NCBI RefSeq assembly: GCF_014202345.1
Contig: NZ_JACHGO010000007.1
Span: forward strand, 163,745 to 227,744
Origin: Desulfovibrio intestinalis
GTDB taxonomy: Bacteria; Desulfobacterota; Desulfovibrionia; Desulfovibrionales; Desulfovibrionaceae
DNA length: 64,000 nucleotides
Direction: 5' to 3'
In this document: piece by piece, positions 27,201-33,321 of the stretch
Numbering within the stretch: position 1 is the first letter of the stretch
How the letters are laid out: each line of letters opens with the position of its first letter
Notes under the pieces: model-generated
What the model was told of the DNA's origin: nothing
The model's database searches: none
What the model saw: only the letters and a program-made list of their open reading frames with translations
Translations under genes and position numbers: made by a program

Positions 27201-29844
27201 CATCAGTCACCACCAGTTTGCCCGCAGTATCTCCGCTGCCCATGACAACATAGAGCGTGCCGGAAGCCGTGTTTTCGCTCCAGCTTACGGTTTTGCCGTC
27301 CTGGTGCACAAGGCCGAAGGTTATGGTGTCGTTACTGTCCATATCCGTCACGGCAAAAACGCCAGAAACCGCTGCCGCTTCGTGAGGATGATCCGCACCC
27401 TGCTCACTGACGGCAATAGAGGTAACGGTTCGCGCCAAATCCACCTGCGGAGCTTCATTGGAACCGTGGATGGTTATGGTGATAGGAGTGCTGCTGGTAA
27501 CGGATTTGGCATTAACGTCATTGGCGTCCAGAGCATCACTGACGGTGGGGTACACTTTAAGCGCTACGGATTCGCCTTCGCCAAGCTTGTCTGCCGGGCT
27601 GCCCGCCGCGTCATTGAGCACAAAGGTGTACTGCCCCTTCTGGCCGCCCGATCCGTCAGCCACGGATTCCATTTGCAGCGTGCCGAAGTAGGCGTTGCTG
27701 GCGGGCTGTTCCGTCACAAAGGTAAAGGAACCGTCAGCATTGATGGCCGTAACATATACAACGCCGCTGACAGGGGCGCTGCCATCGTCATGCTGCGCAA
27801 GGCCGAAAGACAGATGCGCCATATCGCCTGTGTCCACATCACTGGCGGTAACCGTGCCAACAAGGCTCAACTTGTGATCTGCGGGATTGGTATTTTCGCG
27901 CGCATCAAGAACGCCGCCCAGACCGCCAGCATAAAAAACACCAGATTCCTTGACCCAGCCGCTCTCCACCGAGGTGAACTGAGGCGCATCATTGGCGCCG
28001 TCAATGCGGATGGCGATGTTCGTGCTGTTCCACGCGCCGTGTACGTCCTGCACCACAGCGGGCACCGTGATGTTCAACCCTTCCGATACATGGTTGTCAT
28101 CCAGCGCCTGCACGCACGGGGCGTCATTATTGAGCGTGAAGGTGAATTTGCCGTTGACGGTGTCTGTCATGGTTATGACGCCATAGTAATTACCGTCGGC
28201 AGGAGCAGTGGTTGAAAGCGCGTAACCGCCATTTTCCGGCACAACATACAGCGCATCCACACGCACGCCGTCATGGTTGAAGCCGTACACGAGGTCATTG
28301 CCGTCATTGTCAACGTCCACACCGTGAAGCTGGCCGTTGGCAATGGTTACCCCGCCGTCTTCGGCCAGGGTGATGACTTCGGGCGCACCTGCGAAATATG
28401 GCTGTTGGTTGCTGCCCACGATGGTGATGTCAATGATGTTATCCGAGCCAGAAGGGCTCGACACGTCATGGCCGCCGCGCAGAACGTTGGGCATGCTGTC
28501 CGTTGCGCCGTGAATGTCGGTAACGCTAGGCGTGAAGGAAACTGTGAGCTTTTCACCCTCGGAAAGCTTGTCAACGGAGCCTCCGGTTGTGGTGTCGAGA
28601 TCAAACCGGTAGGTGCCGTCAGCGGTATTCACATACAGCTTGCCGTACTCAGTTGAATACACCTTGGTGAATGGCAGCGAATCCGTGGGGATTATGGCAG
28701 TGCCAACAGGCAAGGCCACGTCCGCGCCGTTTACGCGCATGGCGGAAATATCAAAGGGATTGTCACCAAGACCGTCGTTGTCGGGATCGTGCGCCTCAAT
28801 GCGGCCCACCAGGCTCTGCGTTCTGTGTTCGCCATCGCCCACGCCATCGGTAGTGATGGCCCGGTTTTCAGGAGCATCGCCGGGCTGCCTGGCCCCAAGA
28901 TCCGTTGAGCGGCCGCCAGAGGCCCATACGCCCTCACCCTTCAGCGTCAAATCGGTCACGCCCGAGATGTCCGGCGCATCGTTGGATCCCGTAATAACAG
29001 CATTGATAGGCTGGCGCACAATGTGCCCCATACCGTCGTTTATTTCGATAACAATGCCGTCTGTATGAACTTCGCCCTTGGACAGCTTGTCCACAAGGCT
29101 GTCAGGGTCCTGCTTGAGCGTGTATTCGAAATCAAACGTGATGTTGGAGCCGCTGCCCTTGGGCGTGATAACCAGCGTGCCGTAGTCGCTCGCAATGGTC
29201 GTCGGGCCAGCAAGACTGACGCTGACGGCCCTGCCTCCCATATTTACAGTGGCGGTGAGGCTGTCGCCGTCCGGATCATTGACGGTGAAACTGCCGCGCA
29301 TGCTGGGCACGCCGCGTACTTCGCCGCCAGCGCCGTTCCAGCCATCTTCAAGCAGGCTCAATGTGATAGGCGCGCCAGCAGTATTGAGACTGGGAGCGAT
29401 GTTGGCAATGGTGCCATAGGCCCATTCGTCCGTCGGCTGTTGACCCTCAAAGGCCAGACGGTAATCGAGTTCGTTGAGGTGCCAAGTGCCTTCGGCAAGA
29501 TTCATATTGGCGAGATCGCTGTAGCGTGCTGCACGCTCGGCACTGGTCGAAGGCCCGGCGGCAGGCGCAAGGTCAGGCCCAAAAGCCTGAAAAAAATCAG
29601 CCCCGGCGATCAACTGCCCGTCAATCTGAAACTCCGGCATCTCTTCTTTGTTGTATGCCGTATAGAAGTCTTGCAATTCGATTGAAGCGCCGTCGCCAAA
29701 CTGGAAAAACAGGCTATCCGAGCCTTCGGGCCGGTTAATAGCTACCTGATCGGCTGGAAAATCCAGAACCATGCGGGCATCGGGGGTGCTGGGCACGGAA
29801 ATATGTTGTCCTGCGGCCGGGCGGGAGAGCTTTACGTCTGCCAT
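18208..29844 (-). CDS. Giant VCBS-repeat RTX adhesin, LapA-like, type I secreted
   Basis: Single frame of 3,878 codons. No classical signal peptide; the first about 110 residues resemble the LapA-type retention module and contain PAAG at 94-97, a possible LapG-type protease site. Then come about 20 VCBS/cadherin-like modules of 90-200 residues, each ending in G[TAS]N[DE]xP (for example GTNDAPVI). A different, duplicated insert sits at about 2434-2651 and a Gly-rich hinge (PGGGTGGGTGG) near 2760. RTX nonapeptide repeats (GGSGNDHISGGAGDDILYGG) at about 3674-3757 bind calcium, and the last about 120 residues should be the type I secretion signal. The start at 29844 has AAAGGTG upstream; longer frames to 29976 lack a ribosome site. 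It probably mediates attachment or biofilm. No transporter genes are adjacent. Confidence 0.9.
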   Translation of the reverse strand: MADVKLSRPAAGQHISVPSTPDARMVLDFPADQVAINRPEGSDSLFFQFGDGASIELQDFYTAYNKEEMPEFQIDGQLIAGADFFQAFGPDLAPAAGPSTSAERAARYSDLANMNLAEGTWHLNELDYRLAFEGQQPTDEWAYGTIANIAPSLNTAGAPITLSLLEDGWNGAGGEVRGVPSMRGSFTVNDPDGDSLTATVNMGGRAVSVSLAGPTTIASDYGTLVITPKGSGSNITFDFEYTLKQDPDSLVDKLSKGEVHTDGIVIEINDGMGHIVRQPINAVITGSNDAPDISGVTDLTLKGEGVWASGGRSTDLGARQPGDAPENRAITTDGVGDGEHRTQSLVGRIEAHDPDNDGLGDNPFDISAMRVNGADVALPVGTAIIPTDSLPFTKVYSTEYGKLYVNTADGTYRFDLDTTTGGSVDKLSEGEKLTVSFTPSVTDIHGATDSMPNVLRGGHDVSSPSGSDNIIDITIVGSNQQPYFAGAPEVITLAEDGGVTIANGQLHGVDVDNDGNDLVYGFNHDGVRVDALYVVPENGGYALSTTAPADGNYYGVITMTDTVNGKFTFTLNNDAPCVQALDDNHVSEGLNITVPAVVQDVHGAWNSTNIAIRIDGANDAPQFTSVESGWVKESGVFYAGGLGGVLDARENTNPADHKLSLVGTVTASDVDTGDMAHLSFGLAQHDDGSAPVSGVVYVTAINADGSFTFVTEQPASNAYFGTLQMESVADGSGGQKGQYTFVLNDAAGSPADKLGEGESVALKVYPTVSDALDANDVNAKSVTSSTPITITIHGSNEAPQVDLARTVTSIAVSEQGADHPHEAAAVSGVFAVTDMDSNDTITFGLVHQDGKTVSWSENTASGTLYVVMGSGDTAGKLVVTDVPPVQGTAAYDNYYGMIVINPDATDTTGKTANYTFTLFNDSRAVNSMAEGQSHTLNFSLAASDDKGAYAVQNVSLTINGANDAPQYNGQWNSITVRERGVFNGNDPTVADTPDRPGNADPNNGYVFPREYRLNDSDDLSRSFTDADNGSTLRYSLDLNDGNNTQWLKAGSPFEATVKAADGGTRTIGVTIDDVQETRDSNNALTSQVIKTNVGTITLDCVTGKYTFELDDSAGSVANKLANGEFFDFRFRSVATDEHGASAKHMLNIRVEGTNDKPTLSLEALQHYNASEGRFEVAEGNNTNVNGAGGEVTYALGKAVGDDVDYGHKLQFGLGSGTVLEAQGQAPAEMAGKVSYTASGDVITMKGDYGTLSLNTSTGALSYSVDSSIGGKADKLAEGQTGSDVFTVLVKDEFGAWTTKPLTVQVHGTNDAPEFTSVESGWVKEAGVFYGGGRSNVLDARENTSPADHKQTLVGTVTASDVDTGDMAHLSFGLAQNANGSGPINGVVYVTAINADGSFTFVTEQPASNAYFGTLQMESVADGSGGQKGQYTFVLNDAAGSPADKLGEGESVSLKVYPTVSDAHVANPVTSATPIEITIKGSNEQPAITAHTDSLSVTEAALGGASGIVSASGKVHGEDVDKGDTLSYHLTLDGAQGTLDGAALHSTLYVVSDGAAGLKLSATQVSGETYGTLTMGADGTYTFTLDNSSPVVQKMSTGDTKSLSFNVAVVDDKGAYAHESVNLTITGANDAPYELSKYGFGTVKDDGVYSAENISGTLNPNELNNVTETNANDPDAGTYKQNVTGAVEARDYEGDALTYELGGASQNFPDGAPAGYTASNSTAITNAYGTLYLKSDGSYTFVLDMDSKEVNALGEGQLHNVTFSVSASDGNSSTLFSNAITITVKGTNDAPVLETPKWTAGHEITQNLDPSANTVISGTVTATDVDANDQSRLEFFFVGGDGSTVATKFYVGLDGSLTATKPLVDYLGELNMSSNSDKGTYTFTLNNNSPTVKAMGETDTRDISFKVAVRDPKGAYDTQGGDVTLTIRGGDDPTFIDTKALNQDLKLIESGVKPKSTVSDVDAREYKDGSEGVPTASGRIHATDTDAKDQAELNSPPNTEGTKLHYVIKVGAEEHDLNKLMADAEAKNGNTVTIKMDLGSLSITRDSAGGFKYEYTVDNTNEDVQKMNLGDKTTDGFSVLIKDTVADKVVSEAPVKVTITGANDRPTIDVDSLKGGHIEITENTTGNNLVGRVEVADFEQGVGHKSGADNYEAVSKGFTFSLVTATDALTAEQIAGLKTDGNLNDEKLFNLNSDSPVIQGTYGRLTLDQATGEYKYERTVDLTHLAEGSSVTDVFYVRVKDANGAYSEIKPIEITINGQDNAGSLTNNSLTITEDGVAGNVKGILHWQGDTEKLGANETVNSGGMSGKLDWHDPDTSDTYKANDYRYGEAKVSASSDGDKPSTPEIERSADGHSYTVKGYGTITVDSDGNYAFEKSATDNTAYDSLQAGQSITVTIPVTLEHETTGADITQNLVITINGTNDAPVVSGLPTISADVDISTISWRSMILGDFIQKEALEQIAYNKSHHQFDSDSWLIKALKAMAPEDPPYWLISGAYSQTDIANWIGMKDTWYSEAKGNIILDAIRADSEASKALKDSMVAKESATVADVSKIDWTSSVFEQFIVAEAHKQADYRASHGGYPGFDPSSWLVKAVNGRFDLVDIYNSNDMNSWLKDVTIYNASIANKMLQGISADPAAQSALEKLIADHAPSTFTGEGIANSATALIPATGDVSKYATDVDDSHASLKFFFVDKAGNVVQSYKGEYGTLIVQPDGNYTYVLDENVSSSVTEKFEIYVRDPHNAVADKTIPVVITAKPIPGGGTGGGTGGDAMALTGRESEVQEDKTLNAAGDMGDGTDLDLRLTGYTQGGNVETGLSARSIVTDYGTVTLLPNGEYTYTLNNDSRAVQELTANDQIKQVFTVRNGKGEESTITITVKGTNDAPYVISQDDTVTLKQQAGGVWEHTDPAGSFKVADIDAGETDKLTPSAGKNLTDNGDGTYTVVGEKGGVFTITKGADGKFDYTYAAPKDADSTNYSGVVEDTAKLTLSNGATSDDKVTVDLKARLDYANDAPTLTGADGKIMLAEGSAHTVVEDGGAQMVVTGKVVGADPDVASDGVTRDGLSYTIIGSATGMQDYIDKESGEKLGTLIMGKDGSYEFHLNTSSSTVQALGDGETKDISFTIQVSDGHDGKATAELPITITGTNDAPVISLHNADGSGAAGSGALRDLTHSDFGTDYTVGGKLEFKDVDSKDEVNLSLGGKVDGHDLRAVDGSDSDHTHLDIWAVKDGSGWKQCAPGTEGAVKMGHMELENAGGSNSGSAKYSFVGDVDSLALINKGEKLDITVSINADDQSGTDNSSASADFTVSITGTNSIPTITTAPVDTSITDDGKTYTTSGTIVAADADGDNLTYSVQGSGLTHVENGKYVVNGYGTLTIDNDGKYSFELNDDGKEKLKSLGLNEDGSPQTEHIGTFTVVVKDAVGAMATQELKLGLVGANDAPVIDTATYAVDASAGQSGGCLTFHDFDETDHLSLSLKYEGKEYAITNGDHINVAALGVFTFTENAHGDWSYEFTPDASLSGAIRAGEVGNQTFGLSLGVNDGHAATVYHDLNVNILGTNQEPVLLSVGPDGFHAWSGTLATDADSSVLHFSAVGDKELDFGTLHVGADGEYSYSLHTDEASIAKMGAAYQEYGVLKETFSFTVTDNAEHGNPVTGDLHLNINVHDWDGHGGKLIFGTEADASGNGGHDTLGGDAGSDIIYGGSGNDHISGGAGDDILYGGRGDDALYGNAGNDHLYGGDGNDFLDGGEGSNHLYGGSGNDIFVFHANDVIFGGSVASDGTVVDDSIDVLLVATADMGAFADSKNATGVEVVICGDDVSCLTNLKALAEIGVTINDTDKSVTLSHDWHQSADSNVWSNGDYSISTHSDDDAVAKATIQMATTNG
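21892..22543 (-). other. Tandem-duplicated inserted domain in the adhesin
   Basis: Two units of about 110 residues follow each other in place of a VCBS module. Shared positions: (V/I)SxIxWxS, FIxxEAxxxQxxY, SH, FDxxSWLxKA, a D(I/M)xxW and a (I/M)LxxIxADxxAxxAL end. They look helical and Trp-rich, unlike the beta VCBS modules. The DNA here is clearly richer in A and T than its flanks. I recognise no family. Confidence 0.7.
25460..25693 (-). repeat. Near-identical repeat within the adhesin gene, copy 2
   Basis: These 234 bp match 27533-27766 with about six differences by eye, much closer than other VCBS modules. They encode the DKLGEGES...SDxxxxP stretch of two related modules. Confidence 0.8.
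27533..27766 (-). repeat. Near-identical repeat within the adhesin gene, copy 1
   Basis: Partner of 25460-25693 in direct orientation about 2.07 kb apart. Recombination between them would remove several VCBS modules in frame. Confidence 0.8.
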
Positions 29845-31058
29845 GTGAATGCACCTTTTATTACAGACTTCTTTTATAGGAAATCTGCTTTTTATTGAAA
29901 TACGTACAGAAATAAAAAGGGCTATACCCGCAACAAAAACTGTTGCGCAGTAAAGGCAATGCAAAAAAGGCACCAATATAGTGGAGAAGGGAGAAAGAGA
30001 AATCTTTCGCGCAAAAGAACATTTCCGCGCAGTGCAACAAAAAGCACTTCGCGAAGTTCTTCTCGAATATCATGGCCTTATAGAAAGTAAAAGGCCGTAT
30101 GATTCAGTAAGGCACGTGGGGAAATCCAGAGGCGACTTCCGCTACAAGAACACAAACAAAGATGAAGCTGGCCATAAAGCAAGCCTCAGATATTATAAAC
30201 AATAGTTCCTGTTCTTGGCGAACCGAATCTAACGTCACGCCTATATACATGTCAAGAATTTAAATTCATACAGTATATTTTTTAATCCCTGCAAACAGCC
30301 GTATTTCGGCCATACAACTGTATGGTTTTATCAAAGACAGGCCGCATGAAAACCCGCAGACCCGCCACAAATAATCATTTACACAGTCGTGTAAACTACA
30401 GAGCCGCACTCGAAAAACACAATTTCCTGCATCTTGTTTTACGCCGCAGGCGCTGCGCTACGTCAAAAAACTGCCGTGTTTTATCAAAATAGATCTTTCT
30501 ATAACATATAAAGACTAATATATTTAATTATGCATGTTGTTGCTATATGCAATGTATCTAAGCCATAAAAATTGCTAAAAAATGGTGTACGTGTGCACTA
30601 AAGAATATTATCTATTGCTAATAGCTACTTTTATTGCCAATAATAATGATTTCTACATTAGTATTTTTTATAGACATACTTTATTTTTAACATACCTGAA
30701 CAGTTTCATATATTCTATTCTGGTAAAGTTAGCCAGAACAACCTAAAAGTATTGTGCTCATAAAAATTATTATTTCGTCAAAAAAATGCTGTTCAACAAC
30801 ACGCTGCTCCATTCACCAACAGCATGTACACGCTGCCCGCATAATTTCATCATCAGCCGCGCCTGTCGGCGGAATTTCCGGTTGGCCGGCTATGGGGCCG
30901 TTGCGCCAGTTCGCCCACTAAGGTATTGGTAGCATCCGCGAGCGAAAGGGCAATTGCGTGCGCTGGCTGCACCACGGCTTTTTGCGGGATGCAAAAAATC
31001 ACTCGGCTATGAAGCGCCTTTGCCCAAAGCATAATCATACATAGCGCTGGAGAACCTC
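29845..31058. other. 1.2-kb gene-free, AT-rich stretch upstream of the adhesin
   Basis: Only the adhesin leader, with an AAAGGTG ribosome site and the inverted repeat at 29929-29947, can be supported. About 30220-30840 is strikingly AT-rich with runs such as TATATTTAATTATGCATG. A 74-codon plus-strand frame at 29981 has no ribosome site or family match. Confidence 0.6.
29929..29947. promoter_or_regulatory. Inverted repeat in the adhesin leader
   Basis: CGCAACA and TGTTGCG are separated by AAAAC, 85 bp before the adhesin start. It could be an operator or an mRNA hairpin. Confidence 0.3.
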
Positions 31059-33005
31059 TTGGCATTTTTGAGCATGCAGGGCGTAACCCTGAACCTCGGC
31101 GGCAAACCGCTGCTGGATGCGGCAGATTTTTCCGTTGAAACTGGCGAAAGGCTTTGCCTCATCGGCCGCAACGGCGCGGGAAAATCCTCGCTGCTGGCCC
31201 TTCTTGGCGGCCAAATGCAGCCGGATTCCGGCATTATCATCCGCCCCGGCACCCAGATAGGACAAATGCCCCAGGACGTGCCCGAAAACTGGCGCGGCTC
31301 TGTTTTTTCTCTGGTAGCCGAAGCTCTTGGCGAAGAAGGTAAAGCCCTTGCCGCCGCCCATGCAGGAACAGGACACGATACCGCGACCCACAGCGCAGAC
31401 GCTGCGCCTGCTGCGACTTCTGGCAGCAATGATGCGGCAGGGCACGAGGCCGGGCTGCATATGGCGTCGGACTGGGAACGCTACGGCGAAGTACTTGCCG
31501 TCATCAATCATCTGGAACTGGACCCGGATGCCGAATTCGCCTCGCTCTCCGGCGGAACCAAACGCCGTGTTGCTCTGGCGCGGGCGCTTGTCTGCTCTGA
31601 AGACCTTATCCTGGACGAACCCACCAACCATCTCGACCTTGCTACCATCACCTGGCTTGAAAATTTTCTGCTGCGCAAGGCCCGCACCCTGATCTTCGTC
31701 AGCCATGACCGGGCCTTTTCCAAGCGCCTCGCCACGCGGGTGGTGGAAATCGACCGTGGCAAGCTGCACAGCTATTCCTGCGGATTTGACCGCTACCCGG
31801 AACGCCGCGAAGAGCGCCTTGCCACCGAAGAACGCGCCTTTGCGCTTTTTGACAAAAAGCTCGCCCAGGAAGAAGTGTGGATTCGTCAGGGCATCAAGGC
31901 CCGGCGCACGCGCAATATGGGCCGGGTGCGCGCCCTTGAAGCCTTGCGGGCCGAACGCGCCGAGCGCCGCGACAAACAGGGCAACGTACGCATGGCCGCG
32001 CAGGAAGCAGGACGCTCGGGCAAGCTTGTCATTGAGGCAGACAACGTAACGTTTGGCTACCCCGGCAAGCCGCCGCTGTTCAGCGAATTTTCCACCATCA
32101 TCCAGCGCGGCGACCGCGTGGGCCTGATTGGCGACAACGGCACAGGCAAAACCACCCTGCTCCGCGTGCTGCTGGGCGAGTTGGCACCCACAGAAGGAAC
32201 CGCGCAGCTTGGCACCAATTTGCAGATCAGCTACTTTGACCAGTTGCGCGAAAGCCTGAACCCCGAAGAAAGCGTTATGGACAGCGTGGCGGAAGGCAAC
32301 GACGTGGTGACCGTGGGCGGCAATACGCGCCACGTGGCCGGCTACCTGCAAGATTTTCTCTTCACCCCGGACCGCCTCCGTCTGCCTGTCAAAGCCCTGT
32401 CTGGCGGCGAGCGCAACCGCCTGCTGCTGGCAAAGCTGTTCACCCGTCCATCGAACGTGCTGGTACTGGACGAACCCACCAACGACCTGGACGTGGAAAC
32501 GCTGGAGCTTCTGGAAGAACTGCTGGCGGATTATTCCGGCACGGTGCTTATCGTCAGCCATGACCGGAGCTTTTTGGACAATCTTGTCACCAGCGTCATT
32601 GCCCTTGAAGGCGATGGCAAAGCGCACGAATATGTGGGCGCGTACACAGACTGGCTGCGCCAGCGCTCCACGCCCGTTCAGGAAAAAAAGACGGAAGAAA
32701 AAAACGGCAGAGCAAACTATCAGACCGACCAGCAGCCCTCAGATAAGCCCCGCCGCCGCAACTTCAAGGAACAGCGGGAATTTGACCTGCTGACCAAGGA
32801 ACTGGAAGCCCTGCCGGAACGGATGGACGCTCTGGAGCAGGAGCAGGAAAACCTTGAAACAGCCCTGGCTGACCCGGAACTTTTCACCAAAGACCCCGCC
32901 GCCTTTACCCGCACAACCGAGCGCCTCACCGCGCTGGAAGAAGAGCAGACAGAGCTGCTGCTGCGCTGGGAAACTGTGGAGCAAAGGCTGGAAGAACTCA
33001 GTTAA
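31059..33005 (+). CDS. uup: ABC-F ATPase, Uup type
   Basis: Soluble ABC-F protein of 648 residues with two ATP-binding domains and no membrane part; such proteins act on ribosomes or, for Uup, have been tied to ribosome function and transposon excision. Walker A motifs GRNGAGKSS and GDNGTGKTT, signature LSGGTKRR and LSGGERNR, and two DEPTN Walker B motifs are seen. The C-terminal about 90 residues form the charged coiled coil typical of Uup (KEQREFDLLTKELEAL). A low-complexity Ala/His/Thr stretch of about 35 residues (near 100-135) is inserted in the first domain. Start is TTG with GGAG six bases upstream; an ATG five codons later is possible. Confidence 0.9.
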   Translation: MAFLSMQGVTLNLGGKPLLDAADFSVETGERLCLIGRNGAGKSSLLALLGGQMQPDSGIIIRPGTQIGQMPQDVPENWRGSVFSLVAEALGEEGKALAAAHAGTGHDTATHSADAAPAATSGSNDAAGHEAGLHMASDWERYGEVLAVINHLELDPDAEFASLSGGTKRRVALARALVCSEDLILDEPTNHLDLATITWLENFLLRKARTLIFVSHDRAFSKRLATRVVEIDRGKLHSYSCGFDRYPERREERLATEERAFALFDKKLAQEEVWIRQGIKARRTRNMGRVRALEALRAERAERRDKQGNVRMAAQEAGRSGKLVIEADNVTFGYPGKPPLFSEFSTIIQRGDRVGLIGDNGTGKTTLLRVLLGELAPTEGTAQLGTNLQISYFDQLRESLNPEESVMDSVAEGNDVVTVGGNTRHVAGYLQDFLFTPDRLRLPVKALSGGERNRLLLAKLFTRPSNVLVLDEPTNDLDVETLELLEELLADYSGTVLIVSHDRSFLDNLVTSVIALEGDGKAHEYVGAYTDWLRQRSTPVQEKKTEEKNGRANYQTDQQPSDKPRRRNFKEQREFDLLTKELEALPERMDALEQEQENLETALADPELFTKDPAAFTRTTERLTALEEEQTELLLRWETVEQRLEELS

Positions 33006-33093
33006 GCGCCCTGCCCTGCGGCTCGGCATGCCTTCCTTTTGTTTTTTGGGCATGCGGCCAGTACTTGCAGGAGACGGTTTTTTATTTGCAATC

Positions 33094-33159
33094 AAAAAAG
33101 GCTTTTTGTGGCGGGAGAGTACTCTGTTGGTACTCAACCCGGAACAAAAAGCCTTTTTT
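33094..33159. terminator. Bidirectional terminator between uup and tex
   Basis: AAAAAAGGCTTTTTGT pairs perfectly with ACAAAAAGCCTTTTTT (16 bp). The 34-nt loop contains an inner GAGTAC...GTACTC palindrome. Confidence 0.75.
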
Positions 33160-33229
33160 GCGAAAAAACTGTGCTCTTACAATATGGCTAATGCAAAATA
33201 CTCTTCTGGCGCAGCCAATTGAACAATTG

Positions 33230-33290
33230 AACAAAAGAGCTGTCTGGAGCAGATTAACTTTGAAAACGTTAAAATGTTCTAACGGCAGCC
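33230..33290 (+). repeat. Partial copy of the dispersed multi-hairpin repeat
   Basis: GGAGCAGATTAACTTTGAAA and a trailing GGCAG resemble the left part of copies B and E; the other arms are missing. Confidence 0.35.
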
Positions 33291-33321
33291 CCTGAACGGG
33301 AGGCAAAAACTTCGCCCGAGG

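Noticed and set aside
26413..28215. Long plus-strand open frames (up to 600 codons) across the adhesin region
   Set aside because: They mirror the minus-strand adhesin codons, have no ribosome sites, and their repeats follow the VCBS modules.
29981..30205. 74-codon plus-strand frame divergent from the adhesin
   Set aside because: GTG start without a ribosome site, no recognisable features; could not be supported.
31035..32627. 530-codon minus-strand frame over uup
   Set aside because: Antisense shadow; the plus strand has all ABC-F motifs in frame.
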